NCBI RefSeq assembly: GCF_024346975.1
Contig: NZ_AP024886.1
Span: 806,001-870,000 of the forward strand
DNA length: 64,000 nucleotides
From: Vibrio neonatus
GTDB lineage: Bacteria; Pseudomonadota; Gammaproteobacteria; Enterobacterales; Vibrionaceae
Reading direction: 5' to 3'
The notes under the pieces are model-generated. The model did not search any database. It had not been told where the DNA came from and saw only the letters and a list, made by a program, of their open reading frames with translations. Every line of letters starts with the position of its first letter. Position 1 is the stretch's first letter. This document shows, one piece after another, positions 28,769 through 37,632 of the stretch. A program made the translations under genes and the position numbers.

Positions 28769-30319
28769 ATGAAGAGTAAAACCAGTTTGTTCAGACAGTC
28801 GCATTTTCTCGGTACGAAAATCCGTAATCTGCGTAAAAGAAACCACCTCACCCTTGAAGATCTTTCCTCACGGTGCGTCAAATTAAATCCAGAATCTGCC
28901 CCTTCGGTGTCGTATCTTTCGATGATAGAAAGAGGCAAACGTGTTCCGAGCGAGGACATGCTTGAAGTGGTGGCGGATGTGTTTCAAAAGCCAATAAATT
29001 GGTTTTTAGATGATGCTAACGAACAAAGTGAACTGGTTCCCGAAAAAGGCACGAGAGGCGGCGTAACAGGCATGGCGCTTGAGCCTAGCTTTTTGTTTTC
29101 TCATGAGATTTTACAAATTGCCATCCCAGAAATGTTAGCGCAAACAGGCACGACGGGGCGGCAATTTGCCCATCTATTGATTCGCGCACACCAAGAGCAC
29201 AATCAAAATCACTTTCCTGATTTAGAGCGCGCCGCTGAAGAAATTGGGCAAAAGAAAATGCCTCTATCTGTGGACGATCTTCTTGAAATCTGCACTGGTG
29301 TTGGACTTAACGTAAAGTGGTTTAAAGAACTGCCGCAAAGCGTGATTGAAGAGAGCGGCGACAAAAAGCAGCGAGTGGTTCGCTCCTATTTTGAAGCGCC
29401 CAACATTGTGCATGTAAATAGCATTTTGAAGAAAGATCCCATCCGCCTTAAATACGATCTAGCGGTAAATATTGGGCATAAAGTGCTCCACCAAGGGGAT
29501 GGAGAAAAGAGTAAGCTCATGTCTGATAGCAAGCCAAGCTACGGCGTAAGAGATGAAAATCAGCCTACCAGTTCCGCTGAATTGGACTCCACCAAAATTT
29601 TACACGCATGGCGCGACTTTGAATGTTCTTTCTTTGCCGGTGCATTGCTTTGCCCTAGAGTGCCTTTTCGCCAACTGCTTGATAGAAACGGCTACGACAT
29701 CAGCGTTTGCAAGCTCGCAGGCGTTTCCGAATCTATTGCAATGCGACGCATGACTGCGGTCTCACCCTACCCTCACTGGCATTATTTCGACGCTTATTAT
29801 CCGGGGACACTTAAAGCAGTGTATCGCGGAAATGGAATACCTCTGCCTTGGGGAAACATGAAGATGGTCGAAGATCCGTGTCAGCACTGGGCGGTTTTTC
29901 GCATGACCACTAAGGACACCGACTTTAATGTTAGCGTGGCGCAAATCTCCATTTTGATGCAAAACGATGTGCCGCATATTTATTGCTGTGAATCCGTTAA
30001 GGTCAAAGATTTTGCCGGCAACTCGCATGTATTATGCAGCGGCCTTGATTTAAACCCAGCCATCGCCGCACAAGGGTTTAACGCTATTGATGTTGCGCAA
30101 AGGCTTAAGCAATCTTGCATAGATAACGGCGGCACTGGGCCAATTCCGAAAGACATTAAAGAGTTGCTACTCACTGTGGGCAGAATTTTAAATATTAACT
30201 GGATTGAACGCGGCATAGATAACAGAGCAAGGCTCATCTGCTCAAGAGGCTCAGTCTGCCCTAGAGTGCCGCAATGCAAACGCCGTCAAAAAAAACCGAT
30301 TAAAGTCGTACAAGAATAA
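28769..30319 (+). CDS. XRE-family regulator with large effector domain (DUF3612/RamB-like)
   Basis: A 516-residue regulator. Residues about 12-75 form a Cro/CI helix-turn-helix (LGTKIRNLRKRNHLTLEDLS, SYLSMIERGKRVPSEDML). The long remainder resembles the DUF3612/short-chain-fatty-acid regulator group (RamB, PrpR-like), with several cysteine/histidine segments such as PHWHYFDAYYPG and a Cys-rich basic end. It is divergent from glcB-aceA. RamB controls these genes in Corynebacterium, so local control of the glyoxylate shunt is inferred. No ribosome site is seen before the ATG, so the mRNA may be leaderless. Confidence 0.8.
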   Translation: MKSKTSLFRQSHFLGTKIRNLRKRNHLTLEDLSSRCVKLNPESAPSVSYLSMIERGKRVPSEDMLEVVADVFQKPINWFLDDANEQSELVPEKGTRGGVTGMALEPSFLFSHEILQIAIPEMLAQTGTTGRQFAHLLIRAHQEHNQNHFPDLERAAEEIGQKKMPLSVDDLLEICTGVGLNVKWFKELPQSVIEESGDKKQRVVRSYFEAPNIVHVNSILKKDPIRLKYDLAVNIGHKVLHQGDGEKSKLMSDSKPSYGVRDENQPTSSAELDSTKILHAWRDFECSFFAGALLCPRVPFRQLLDRNGYDISVCKLAGVSESIAMRRMTAVSPYPHWHYFDAYYPGTLKAVYRGNGIPLPWGNMKMVEDPCQHWAVFRMTTKDTDFNVSVAQISILMQNDVPHIYCCESVKVKDFAGNSHVLCSGLDLNPAIAAQGFNAIDVAQRLKQSCIDNGGTGPIPKDIKELLLTVGRILNINWIERGIDNRARLICSRGSVCPRVPQCKRRQKKPIKVVQE

Positions 30320-30337
30320 ACTCAATCGGACAAAAAC

Positions 30338-30377
30338 AAAGAGGGTTGCCAAGTATAACTGGGCAACCCTCTTTTTT
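30338..30377 (+). terminator. bidirectional terminator between the XRE gene and thiE
   Basis: GAGGGTTGCC and GGCAACCCTC pair perfectly (extended by AAA/TTT) around an 11-nt loop, with a T-rich tract on the plus strand and A's on the other side. The genes converge here. Confidence 0.88.
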
Positions 30378-30425
30378 ATTTTTCGTGAATAGCTTATTTT
30401 ACGCCAGACTGCATTTTTATAGTGA

Positions 30426-31049
30426 CTAAGATACTGAGCGCATCTTTGACAATAACTGCTGACTCGCCAAAGTAGGATCGCTAGCCGCCGAAATGGCCGA
30501 CACAAGTGCGACACCATCAACACCTGTTTTTGCCACACTTTGGATATTGCTCTCATTAATGCCGCCAATAGCCACCAGCGGTTTGGTTGACGTTTCAACC
30601 GCGCTTTGTAGCCCTGCCAAGCCCCAGTGTTTAATGGTGTTGGTTTTAGTTGGCGTGGCAAAAATAGCGCTGACACCCAGATAATCAACAGGTAAAGACT
30701 GCGCTTCTAGCAGTTGCTGCTCGCTTTCCACCGATAAGCCCAACAACTTGTCTTTACCCAGTAAACGTCTGGCATATTCTACCGGCATATCAGACTGCCC
30801 CAAATGAACTCCGCAGGCATCAACCGCTAGTGCAACATCAACGCGATCATTGATAATAAGCGATACACCACTGCCTGCCATCACCTCTTTTACCGCGCGG
30901 GCACGCTCGATAAACGCACGCACATCGCCGTGTTTTTCACGAATTTGCACCATAGTGACGCCACCGGCAATAGCTTGCTTTACCACAGTGCACAGGGTGT
31001 CAAGATCTTGGTGATCGTCGGTCACAAAGTAGAGTTCATAAGGGTTCAT
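30426..31049 (-). CDS. thiE: thiamine phosphate synthase
   Basis: Joins hydroxymethylpyrimidine diphosphate (HMP-PP) and thiazole phosphate to thiamine phosphate. 207 residues. TIM-barrel motifs are TMVQIREKHGDVRAFIE, IINDRVDVALAVDACGVHLGQSDM, the YLGVSAIFATPTKTN loop, and phosphate-binding VAIGGINESNI and GVALVSAI. Last gene of the thiamine operon, 9 bases after thiM. Together with thiM, thiD and tenA it forms a salvage route, and no thiC or thiG is in this window. Confidence 0.95.
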   Translation of the reverse strand: MNPYELYFVTDDHQDLDTLCTVVKQAIAGGVTMVQIREKHGDVRAFIERARAVKEVMAGSGVSLIINDRVDVALAVDACGVHLGQSDMPVEYARRLLGKDKLLGLSVESEQQLLEAQSLPVDYLGVSAIFATPTKTNTIKHWGLAGLQSAVETSTKPLVAIGGINESNIQSVAKTGVDGVALVSAISAASDPTLASQQLLSKMRSVS

Positions 31050-31058
31050 GCTGCGTCC

Positions 31059-31850
31059 TTATACAATTTGCAGTTTTAAACGAGACAAAACCGTATCTGT
31101 GTCTAGCTGATACAAGGTATCTAACAAGTTCATTTGCAGTGAACCAGGACCGGCTGATTTCTCAGCGGCGATTTCACCTGCCACCCCTAAAATAGCGGTA
31201 GCGGCAACACCTGTCACTTCGCCAATGGCAGCAAATGCACCCGTGATCGCGGTGTGCGAACAGCCCATACCCGTTACATAAGGCATCATTTGATGACCAT
31301 TATCGAGCTTATAAGTGGCTTGCTTAGTCACGACATAATCACTCGCGCCAGAGATCACCACGTTTGCGCCATAGTGCTCAACGCAGAACTTGGCGGCGTT
31401 GACCGCAGAGTCGCTGCTATCCAGTGCATCCACACCTTTTGATTGCGCTTGTTCACCGGCCAAAGCAATGATTTCTGAGGCGTTACCACGGATAATCAAT
31501 TGGTCGGCTTGCTCGGCAATTTGACGCGACACTTCGGTGCGAAGCGTACTTGCGCCGCAACCGACAGGATCAAGAATGACCGTTTTACCGTTGATATTGG
31601 CTTGCTCTACTGCAAACAACATCCGTGGGATCCATACACTGTCTAGCGTACCAATATTGATCACTAAGCTGCCTGCAAAGCTCATCATTTCGGCCATTTC
31701 TTGCGCCGAATGCGCCATAATTGGCGAAGCACCAATAGACAACAAGGCGTTTGCGGTGTTGTTCATTACCACATAGTTGGTGATGTTTACCACTAGCGGT
31801 TTGCTGTCACGCAGAGTTTGTAAACTGGCTGCTATTTGATTTTTATCCAT
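31059..31850 (-). CDS. thiM: hydroxyethylthiazole kinase
   Basis: Phosphorylates the thiazole alcohol for thiamine salvage. 263 residues. Family patterns seen are [20 protein letters not shown] near the N terminus, [10 protein letters not shown], the RGNASEI segment, and the anion-hole/catalytic loop [16 protein letters not shown] with its conserved cysteine. It lies between tenA and thiE in the TPP-riboswitch operon. Confidence 0.95.
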   Translation of the reverse strand: MDKNQIAASLQTLRDSKPLVVNITNYVVMNNTANALLSIGASPIMAHSAQEMAEMMSFAGSLVINIGTLDSVWIPRMLFAVEQANINGKTVILDPVGCGASTLRTEVSRQIAEQADQLIIRGNASEIIALAGEQAQSKGVDALDSSDSAVNAAKFCVEHYGANVVISGASDYVVTKQATYKLDNGHQMMPYVTGMGCSHTAITGAFAAIGEVTGVAATAILGVAGEIAAEKSAGPGSLQMNLLDTLYQLDTDTVLSRLKLQIV

Positions 31851-31882
31851 TGTTTAATCACCTTATGTAATGGCGTTACAAC

Positions 31883-32548
31883 CTATTTGAGGACGTTGTA
31901 ACCTTGCTCCCAAAACGCAATTTCCATACGAGTGGCAGTTCTAAATATCTCTATAAGCTCTTTGCCACGAGCACTATCAAGCGCAATATCTTTGATAAGA
32001 TCATCAAGATTAGCGGTGCATTCTACCACTGATTGCTGAAAGTCTTGGTCCGAATACATTTCCAGCCAACTGCGATACGGATTGCCTTCTAGTTTGGTGC
32101 TCTCGCGACCAATCAAGTTCTTGCCAATCACTCCGTAACCGATGGCACAAGGCGCTAACGCTGTGTACAAATCCGTTAGATCGCCGGCGCTACCAGTATC
32201 CAGTACGTAGCGAGTGTAAGCGACCGTACCGAAATCTTCGGTTTCCGCTTCCATTTCTTGCTCACTGATGCCCCATTTCGCACAAAAATCCACATGATGA
32301 CCAATCTCGGCATCCAGCAGTGCATGCAAACTGGATAACGCACTGCGCATCTGAGTCAGATTTTTGGCTTTATAAATGGCGAGTGCATACGCTCTTGAGT
32401 ATTGGACTAAAAACAAAAAGTCTTGCTTTAAGTAGTGTAAAAACACTTCATGCTCAAGAGTGCCGTCAGCAAGCTGATGTACAAAATCATGCTCAATATA
32501 ACCTTGCCACTCTTGCTGACAAGCTTGAATTAGTTGCTCTGTATTCAT
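31883..32548 (-). CDS. tenA: thiaminase II / aminopyrimidine aminohydrolase
   Basis: TenA of 221 residues turns degraded thiamine (aminomethyl-HMP) back into HMP. Motifs are the substrate acid in FLHYLKQDFLFLVQYSRAYA, the EIGHHVDFC helix, catalytic-Cys region LAPCAIGYGVIGKNL, and the C-terminal EIAFWEQGYN with the conserved glutamate. Neighbouring importer genes would bring formyl-aminopyrimidine or HMP from outside, making a coherent salvage unit. Confidence 0.94.
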   Translation of the reverse strand: MNTEQLIQACQQEWQGYIEHDFVHQLADGTLEHEVFLHYLKQDFLFLVQYSRAYALAIYKAKNLTQMRSALSSLHALLDAEIGHHVDFCAKWGISEQEMEAETEDFGTVAYTRYVLDTGSAGDLTDLYTALAPCAIGYGVIGKNLIGRESTKLEGNPYRSWLEMYSDQDFQQSVVECTANLDDLIKDIALDSARGKELIEIFRTATRMEIAFWEQGYNVLK

Positions 32549-32557
32549 TGGACTGCC

Positions 32558-33529
32558 TTAGAAACTAGGTAGGTAGTTGGCACTGTTTGGCACGCTACCA
32601 ATAATTTTATTGTCAAACATAAACTGTGCGTAGTTGTCATAACGCTGGCGATCGACCGCTGCTGGACGCAGAGCAAATCGAGTTAAAGTATCTTCCCAAG
32701 CGCGGCGGTTAAGCTCGTTGTTTAAGGTATCTGGTTTGTACGCAACAAACTCTTTCCATGCTTGCTCTGGGTGATTAACAATATATTGTGTCGCCAGTTC
32801 GATTGCGTGGTTAAAACGTTTTAACGCATCTGCGTCATAGCTGTTGGCATTGGCGACGAAAACCAATTCATCATAAGCCGGTACGCCATGCTCTTCAGGG
32901 AAGAACGCTTTCGCTTTATAGCCTTCAATAGCCAATTGGTTGGTTTCAAAGTTTCTAAATCCGCCCCAAATAGCGTCTACTTTTCCAGAAGCTACCGACG
33001 ACGACAGCGCCCAACCTACGTTTACAATTTCAACGTCTGAGAATTTCAAACCTGCAGAGCGCAGCATAGTGCCGATGCTTGCCTCTTCGTTGCCAGCAAT
33101 GGCAATACCCACTTTTTTGCCTTTCAGATCTTTGAGTGAGTTAATTTTACCGTTGTCGATCACCATCATGGTATTGAGCGGCGTTGAAACCAAAGTACCG
33201 CTGCGAATCAAAGGCAGTCCTGCCGCGACATCAATGGTCAGTGTTGGCTGATAAGATACCGCAAGGTCAATTTTGTTCGCCGCCACCAATTTTGCTGGAA
33301 CGCTAGGATCAGCGGGCTCTTGAATATTCACTTTTAAGCCTTGCGCTTTAAACAAACCGCGCTCTTGGGCGATAACAATTGGTCCGTGATTTGGGTTCAC
33401 AAACCAGTCCAGCATTAACGTGAGCTCTTTGTCTTTGGCTTTTGCGCTATCACTGGCAAGTGATAATGGGCTAAATAAAACAGAAGTAGTTGCCAGTAAC
33501 GCAAGCAAAGTCGAGATAGATCGTTTCAT
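32558..33529 (-). CDS. thiY: ThiY-like pyrimidine-binding protein, second copy
   Basis: Periplasmic binding protein of the NMT1/THI5 type, 323 residues with signal peptide MKRSISTLLALLATTSVLFS and a SLASDSA cut region. It shares LTLMLDWFVNPNHGPIVIAQ, DLAVSYQPTLTIDVA, NVGWALSSSVASGKVDAIWGG and PEEHGVPAYDELVFVAN with the copy just upstream. The two are clear tandem paralogues, similar along their whole length, but this one differs in the signal peptide and at several ligand-side positions. It binds a thiamine pyrimidine precursor. Whether the two copies differ in ligand is unknown. Confidence 0.9.
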   Translation of the reverse strand: MKRSISTLLALLATTSVLFSPLSLASDSAKAKDKELTLMLDWFVNPNHGPIVIAQERGLFKAQGLKVNIQEPADPSVPAKLVAANKIDLAVSYQPTLTIDVAAGLPLIRSGTLVSTPLNTMMVIDNGKINSLKDLKGKKVGIAIAGNEEASIGTMLRSAGLKFSDVEIVNVGWALSSSVASGKVDAIWGGFRNFETNQLAIEGYKAKAFFPEEHGVPAYDELVFVANANSYDADALKRFNHAIELATQYIVNHPEQAWKEFVAYKPDTLNNELNRRAWEDTLTRFALRPAAVDRQRYDNYAQFMFDNKIIGSVPNSANYLPSF

Positions 33530-33563
33530 TAGGGTTCCTTTTCCTTGAAATAATTATTACGGG

Positions 33564-34517
33564 TTAAAAATCAATAAGATAGGTATTACTATCCGGGATC
33601 GTTTTTATAATATTAAGCTGTTGCATAAAGTGGCTGTAGTCGTCATAGCGCTGTTTATTCATCGCCGAAGGACGCAGTGCAAAGCGGGTTAAGGTATCTA
33701 ACCAAGCTCTATGGTTTAATTCGTTATCCAGAGTGTCAGGGTTGTAGGCCACAAACTCTTTCCATGCTTGCTCTGGATGATTGACAATGTATTGAGTGGC
33801 TAACTCAAGGGCTTTATTAAAGCGAGCAATAGCGTCTTTATCGTAGTGTTTCGCGTTGGCGACAAACATCAATTCATCGTAGGGTGGAATGCCGTGCTCT
33901 TCTGGGTAAAAGCTCTTGGATTTATACCCTTCAAGCTCTAACTGGTGCGATTCAAAGTTGCGCATTCCGCCCCAAATAGCATCAACGCGACCCGACGCTA
34001 ACGACGACGAAAGCGCCCATCCCACATTCACAATTTTAATGTCTGAGAAATCAACGCCGTCGTTTTTTAACATGCGGCCAATAATGGCTTCGTCAGAGCC
34101 AGAAACGGATACGCCGACGGTTTTTCCTTTTAGATCCGCTAGCGTATTAATTTTGCCGTTGTCTAATACCGTCAAGGTATTTAAAGGGGTGGCCAGTAAC
34201 GTGCCGCTCCACACCAAAGGTAAACCCGATGCTACATCAATCAAAAACGAGGGTTGATAGGAAATGGCCAGATCCACTTGGTTCGCCGCCACAAGCTTTG
34301 ATGGAACGCTCGGATCGGCTGGCTCTTGAATAGTGACTTTTAAGCCTTCTTTGGCAAACATACCCTTTTGCTGGGCAATCACAATTGGCCCATGATTGGG
34401 GTTTACAAACCAGTCCAGCATTAACGTCAGTTGTTTCTCTTTAGCAAAAACCGCATTGCTAAATAAAAGCGCAACGCTTGCTAATACTGCGCTGAATTTT
34501 GTTTTAAACGAGGTCAT
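33564..34517 (-). CDS. thiY: ThiY-like pyrimidine-binding protein, first copy
   Basis: Periplasmic binding protein of 317 residues with a signal peptide ending in SNAVFA. It has NMT1/THI5 motifs LTLMLDWFVNPNHGPIVIAQ, DLAISYQPSFLIDVASGLPL and NVGWALSSSLASGRVDAIWGG. ThiY proteins bind N-formyl-4-amino-5-aminomethyl-2-methylpyrimidine and pass it to ThiXZ. It follows the permease by 30 bases. A second, similar copy follows it directly. Confidence 0.92.
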   Translation of the reverse strand: MTSFKTKFSAVLASVALLFSNAVFAKEKQLTLMLDWFVNPNHGPIVIAQQKGMFAKEGLKVTIQEPADPSVPSKLVAANQVDLAISYQPSFLIDVASGLPLVWSGTLLATPLNTLTVLDNGKINTLADLKGKTVGVSVSGSDEAIIGRMLKNDGVDFSDIKIVNVGWALSSSLASGRVDAIWGGMRNFESHQLELEGYKSKSFYPEEHGIPPYDELMFVANAKHYDKDAIARFNKALELATQYIVNHPEQAWKEFVAYNPDTLDNELNHRAWLDTLTRFALRPSAMNKQRYDDYSHFMQQLNIIKTIPDSNTYLIDF

Positions 34518-34547
34518 GTCTCTTCCTTAATGACATAAATCCAACAG

Positions 34548-35342
34548 TTAATCGAACTGCCACGGGATAAATTTATTGAGTAATCGGTCGGTGATGAAAT
34601 ACAAGGTGACGGAGATCAGCGCCAAAATAAATAGCGCGGCAAACATCTCATCGATCATCATGCGAGCATTGGCTTGCAGCATTAAATAACCCAAACCGGC
34701 GCTAGAGCCTACCCATTCACCCACCACTGCGCCTATCGGTGCCACCACTACCGCAACACGGATGCCGGACGCTAATGCAGGCATTGCTGCAGGCAGTCTT
34801 ACTTGAGTCAGTTGTTGCCAGCGAGAGGCGCCCATAGTTTTGCTTAAATCAAGGTACCCTTTGGGCGTATTACGCAATCCATCGTAACAACAGGTAGTGA
34901 CTGGAAAAAAGATAATCAGCGCCGCCATCACCACTTTTGAGGCAATGCCATAGCCAAACCACAGCATCAAAATGGGTGCAATGGCAAATACAGGAATAGC
35001 TTGTGAGGCAATCAAAATAGGCAACAACCAACGGCGCAAAGGCTCAAACAACAACATTTGCAACGCAAACATCAGCCCCATACTTAACCCCAAAATCAAA
35101 CCTAAGATGATTTCTTGGGAAGTGATAATGGTGTGTTGCCACAACACATCACTGCGGGTGCCTAAGCGGTTAAATACCGCCACCGGCTCGGGCAAAATAA
35201 AGCTAGGTAAATCAAAAAACGTTACCACGGCTTGCCAAATGCCCAGCACCACTAAGCACGAAACCACTAAGCGAAATACCATAGATGAATTGGCTTTCAC
35301 GCGACTGGTTAAGCCTTGCTGAACCACGACAGGTTTACTCAC
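34548..35342 (-). CDS. thiX: ThiX-like ABC permease for thiamine pyrimidine precursor
   Basis: Inner-membrane permease of 264 residues of the SsuC/TauC/ThiX type, with about six helices and the EAA-like loop TMGASRWQQLTQVRLPAAMPAL. It starts MSKPVVVQQGLTSRVK and overlaps the ATPase gene by 8 bases. It forms the channel for the ligand of the two ThiY proteins. Confidence 0.92.
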   Translation of the reverse strand: MSKPVVVQQGLTSRVKANSSMVFRLVVSCLVVLGIWQAVVTFFDLPSFILPEPVAVFNRLGTRSDVLWQHTIITSQEIILGLILGLSMGLMFALQMLLFEPLRRWLLPILIASQAIPVFAIAPILMLWFGYGIASKVVMAALIIFFPVTTCCYDGLRNTPKGYLDLSKTMGASRWQQLTQVRLPAAMPALASGIRVAVVVAPIGAVVGEWVGSSAGLGYLMLQANARMMIDEMFAALFILALISVTLYFITDRLLNKFIPWQFD

Positions 35343-36138
35343 CTCGGCCTCCTAATTGCTCAATAATGCTTTGTTGCAGCTGCGCCATTTCCGCGCTAAT
35401 AAGACGAGGAGCATCCCCAACAGGGACGGCAACGGTTTCTACATTTTCAGAGGATTGCATCAGATAAATGCGGTCGCTCAAACGAAGCGCTTCTTGAGGG
35501 TCGTGGGTAATAAGCACCACGGTTTTTCCCGCTAACATTTCGCAGGCCAGATCTTGCAAGCGATAGCGCGTTACCGCATCTAGCGCCGAAAATGGTTCGT
35601 CCATCAGAACGATGGGCTTGTCTTGCATTAGTGTGCGCGCAAGGGCCACGCGCTGCTTCATGCCGCCGGATAGTTGCCTTGGGTACACCTGCTCTTGTCC
35701 AGACAAACCCAATTTATCTAGCAAAGCACTGGCTTGCTGTTTTCGTTGTGCCTGTTGTGGTTTGGTCAGTTTTGTAGAAGCGAATCGGTCACTAAAGCAG
35801 ACGTTATCTATCACCGTCAGCCACGGCATCAATAAGTCTTGTTGCGCCATATAAGCGATGGACTCTGACAACGGATTGGCAAAACTGCTGTGGATAGTAC
35901 CGCTCCAATGTACGCTGTCAGGTAACAATCCCGCCATAAGGCGCAACAGACTGGTTTTGCCACAGCCACTTTTTCCGAGCACACTGCTCCAACTGCTTTG
36001 TTGAAAGGTCAAATTGAGCTGGCTAAATAACGGAGCATCGGCATCAGCGAACTGCAAACTGCCATTATTAATCACTATGCCTTGTGCGTTCGATTCAACA
36101 ACCGGATGAACACCATCTTGAGAAGGATGACTTTGCAT
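35335..36138 (-). CDS. thiZ: ThiZ-like ABC ATPase for thiamine pyrimidine precursor
   Basis: ATPase of 267 residues with Walker A LGKSGCGKTSLLRLMAG, Q-loop MAQQDLLMPWLTV, signature LSGGMKQRVALARTL, Walker B PIVLMDEPFSALDAV and switch VLITHDPQEALRLSD. It is of the SsuB/TauB/ThiZ group. About 20 extra N-terminal residues precede the ABC domain. It lies between thiD (7-bp gap) and thiX (8-bp overlap). Confidence 0.93.
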   Translation of the reverse strand: MQSHPSQDGVHPVVESNAQGIVINNGSLQFADADAPLFSQLNLTFQQSSWSSVLGKSGCGKTSLLRLMAGLLPDSVHWSGTIHSSFANPLSESIAYMAQQDLLMPWLTVIDNVCFSDRFASTKLTKPQQAQRKQQASALLDKLGLSGQEQVYPRQLSGGMKQRVALARTLMQDKPIVLMDEPFSALDAVTRYRLQDLACEMLAGKTVVLITHDPQEALRLSDRIYLMQSSENVETVAVPVGDAPRLISAEMAQLQQSIIEQLGGRGE

Positions 36139-36145
36139 GAGTCGA

Positions 36146-36967
36146 TTACTTAGTGTTTAGTGCGTAGAAGTGATGTACAGGACCGTGTCCTTTACCAATA
36201 TGAAGTTCATCTGCATGCGCAATTGCGTTAGAAATATATTCTTTCCCTAACGAAACCGACTCAAGTAAGTCCCCTGTTTGCGCCAAGTACGAAGCGATCG
36301 CCGATGACAAAGTGCAGCCCGTACCGTGGGTGTTTTGTGTATTAATGCGCTCTACGGTAAAAGTGTCTACTTTATCTGCAGTAATGAGCAAATCAGTGCT
36401 GGTGGCTTCACTTTCTAAGTGACCGCCTTTTAGCAACACCGCTTTGCAATCTAACGCCCGCAGATCTTCTATCATCGCCTTCATCTGCAATTCAGTCGTC
36501 GGTAACTCTTGATTTAACAAGGTGGCCGCTTCGGGCAAATTAGGCGTGATCACATCAGCAAGTGGCAGTAACTTAGTCTTTAGAGTTGCAATGGCCGATT
36601 GTTGCAGCAACAAATCTCCGCTCGTCGCTACCATCACAGGATCAACTACCAAGTATTTAGGTTGGTATTGTTTTAGCTTTTTCACCACAGCTTCAATCAA
36701 CGCCGCTTCAGCTAACATACCCACTTTTACCGCAACCACGTCTAAATCGGTAAATACCGCATCCAGCTGTTGTTCAATAAACTCGGCAGAAATCGGCAAG
36801 ATACCACTCACACCTTGAGTGTTTTGCGCAGTTAACGCGGTAATCACCGAACAGGCGTAACTTCCTGTGGCAGAGATGGCTTTAATATCGGCTTGAATAC
36901 CTGCACCGCCACCACTGTCAGAGCCAGCAATAGTAAGGACAATAGGTGTTTTATTTGTTTGAGACAC
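36146..36967 (-). CDS. thiD: hydroxymethylpyrimidine (phosphate) kinase
   Basis: Phosphorylates HMP twice to HMP-PP. 273 residues. Motifs are TIAGSDSGGGAGIQADIKAI, GSYACSVITALTAQNTQGV, DPVMVATSGDLLL, TPNLPEAATLL, LLKGGHLES and the catalytic NTHGTGCTLSSAIA. Start is GTG at 36967, with AGGAAA about 10 nt before it. A nearby ATG is out of frame. First gene behind the TPP riboswitch. Confidence 0.94.
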   Translation of the reverse strand: MSQTNKTPIVLTIAGSDSGGGAGIQADIKAISATGSYACSVITALTAQNTQGVSGILPISAEFIEQQLDAVFTDLDVVAVKVGMLAEAALIEAVVKKLKQYQPKYLVVDPVMVATSGDLLLQQSAIATLKTKLLPLADVITPNLPEAATLLNQELPTTELQMKAMIEDLRALDCKAVLLKGGHLESEATSTDLLITADKVDTFTVERINTQNTHGTGCTLSSAIASYLAQTGDLLESVSLGKEYISNAIAHADELHIGKGHGPVHHFYALNTK

Positions 36968-36980
36968 GAAGACATTTCCT

Positions 36981-36999
36981 TTTCGTTAGACGAACGAAA
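36981..36999 (-). promoter_or_regulatory. hairpin just before the thiD ribosome site
   Basis: TTTCGTT and AACGAAA form a 7-bp stem with a 5-nt loop ending directly before AGGAAA. It is placed to act as part of the riboswitch expression platform controlling translation. No T tract follows, so transcription termination is less likely. Confidence 0.5.
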
Positions 37000-37049
37000 C
37001 CAATGCCTACTGCGCTAGAAAAGTTGAGATCTATAGCTAGAATGGCGAT

Positions 37050-37128
37050 TAGTTCCCTACGTCAGCACTAACTGAATCAGGTTCAACGGGTTCGCTATTG
37101 CGATCTCAGCCTATTGGCTCCCCGACTA
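37050..37128 (-). promoter_or_regulatory. TPP riboswitch (THI element)
   Basis: The minus strand carries the conserved THI-box parts in order: CGGGGAGCC, GGCTGAGATCG, then GAACCCGTTGAACCTGATTC, and GTTAGTGCTGACGTAGGGAA. It sits about 85 bases before the thiD start codon. It senses thiamine pyrophosphate and would switch off the eight-gene salvage operon when the cofactor is plentiful. Confidence 0.95.
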
Positions 37129-37632
37129 ATACGATGCAGCGATACTATCAGAGTCCCTATGGTGAGGGAACCAGAAAAGGAAGAAATTCAGAGCCTTGAC
37201 AGTAAATGCTAAATCTGGACATACCTTCGTATACTCAAACTCAACAGAAATAAAACAGATACCCACAAATACCACTAACCAATACACAAATAAAAAATGA
37301 TTGTCATTGATGAGTGAACGTTAGGTATATGGAGCAAACGTTGGTATTTTTCGCCGTGTTGCCAAGTGCGCACAACATCGACAAGTCAACACTTGCAGTA
37401 CCTTCTACTCCTTACATGAGATAATTGCTTAATATTTTAAGGAAAAAATTGCCTCAATATCACATTCACTACAACATGGTGAGCCTGATCACATATTCAG
37501 CAAACGAATAGAAGCTCTCTAGCAATAAAAAATACAATTTGTTACGGTTTCAGCATTAACACTTACATATATTAACAAAACAACAAATTTACCCCCTTAA
37601 ATATTAAGGATTTGCAGTATTTTTGTCCCAAC
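37129..37632. other. intergenic between the thi operon and the tad-like genes
   Basis: Holds the presumed thi operon promoter (minus strand, near 37140-37200) and, on the other side, a CRP-like site at 37478-37493. No gene is recognised. Confidence 0.45.
37478..37493 (+). promoter_or_regulatory. CRP-like site upstream of the tad-like genes
   Basis: GGTGA-N6-TCACA matches the CRP consensus TGTGA-N6-TCACA at 9 of 10 positions, about 150 bases before the tadE-like gene. It suggests cAMP control of the pilin-like cluster. Confidence 0.5.
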
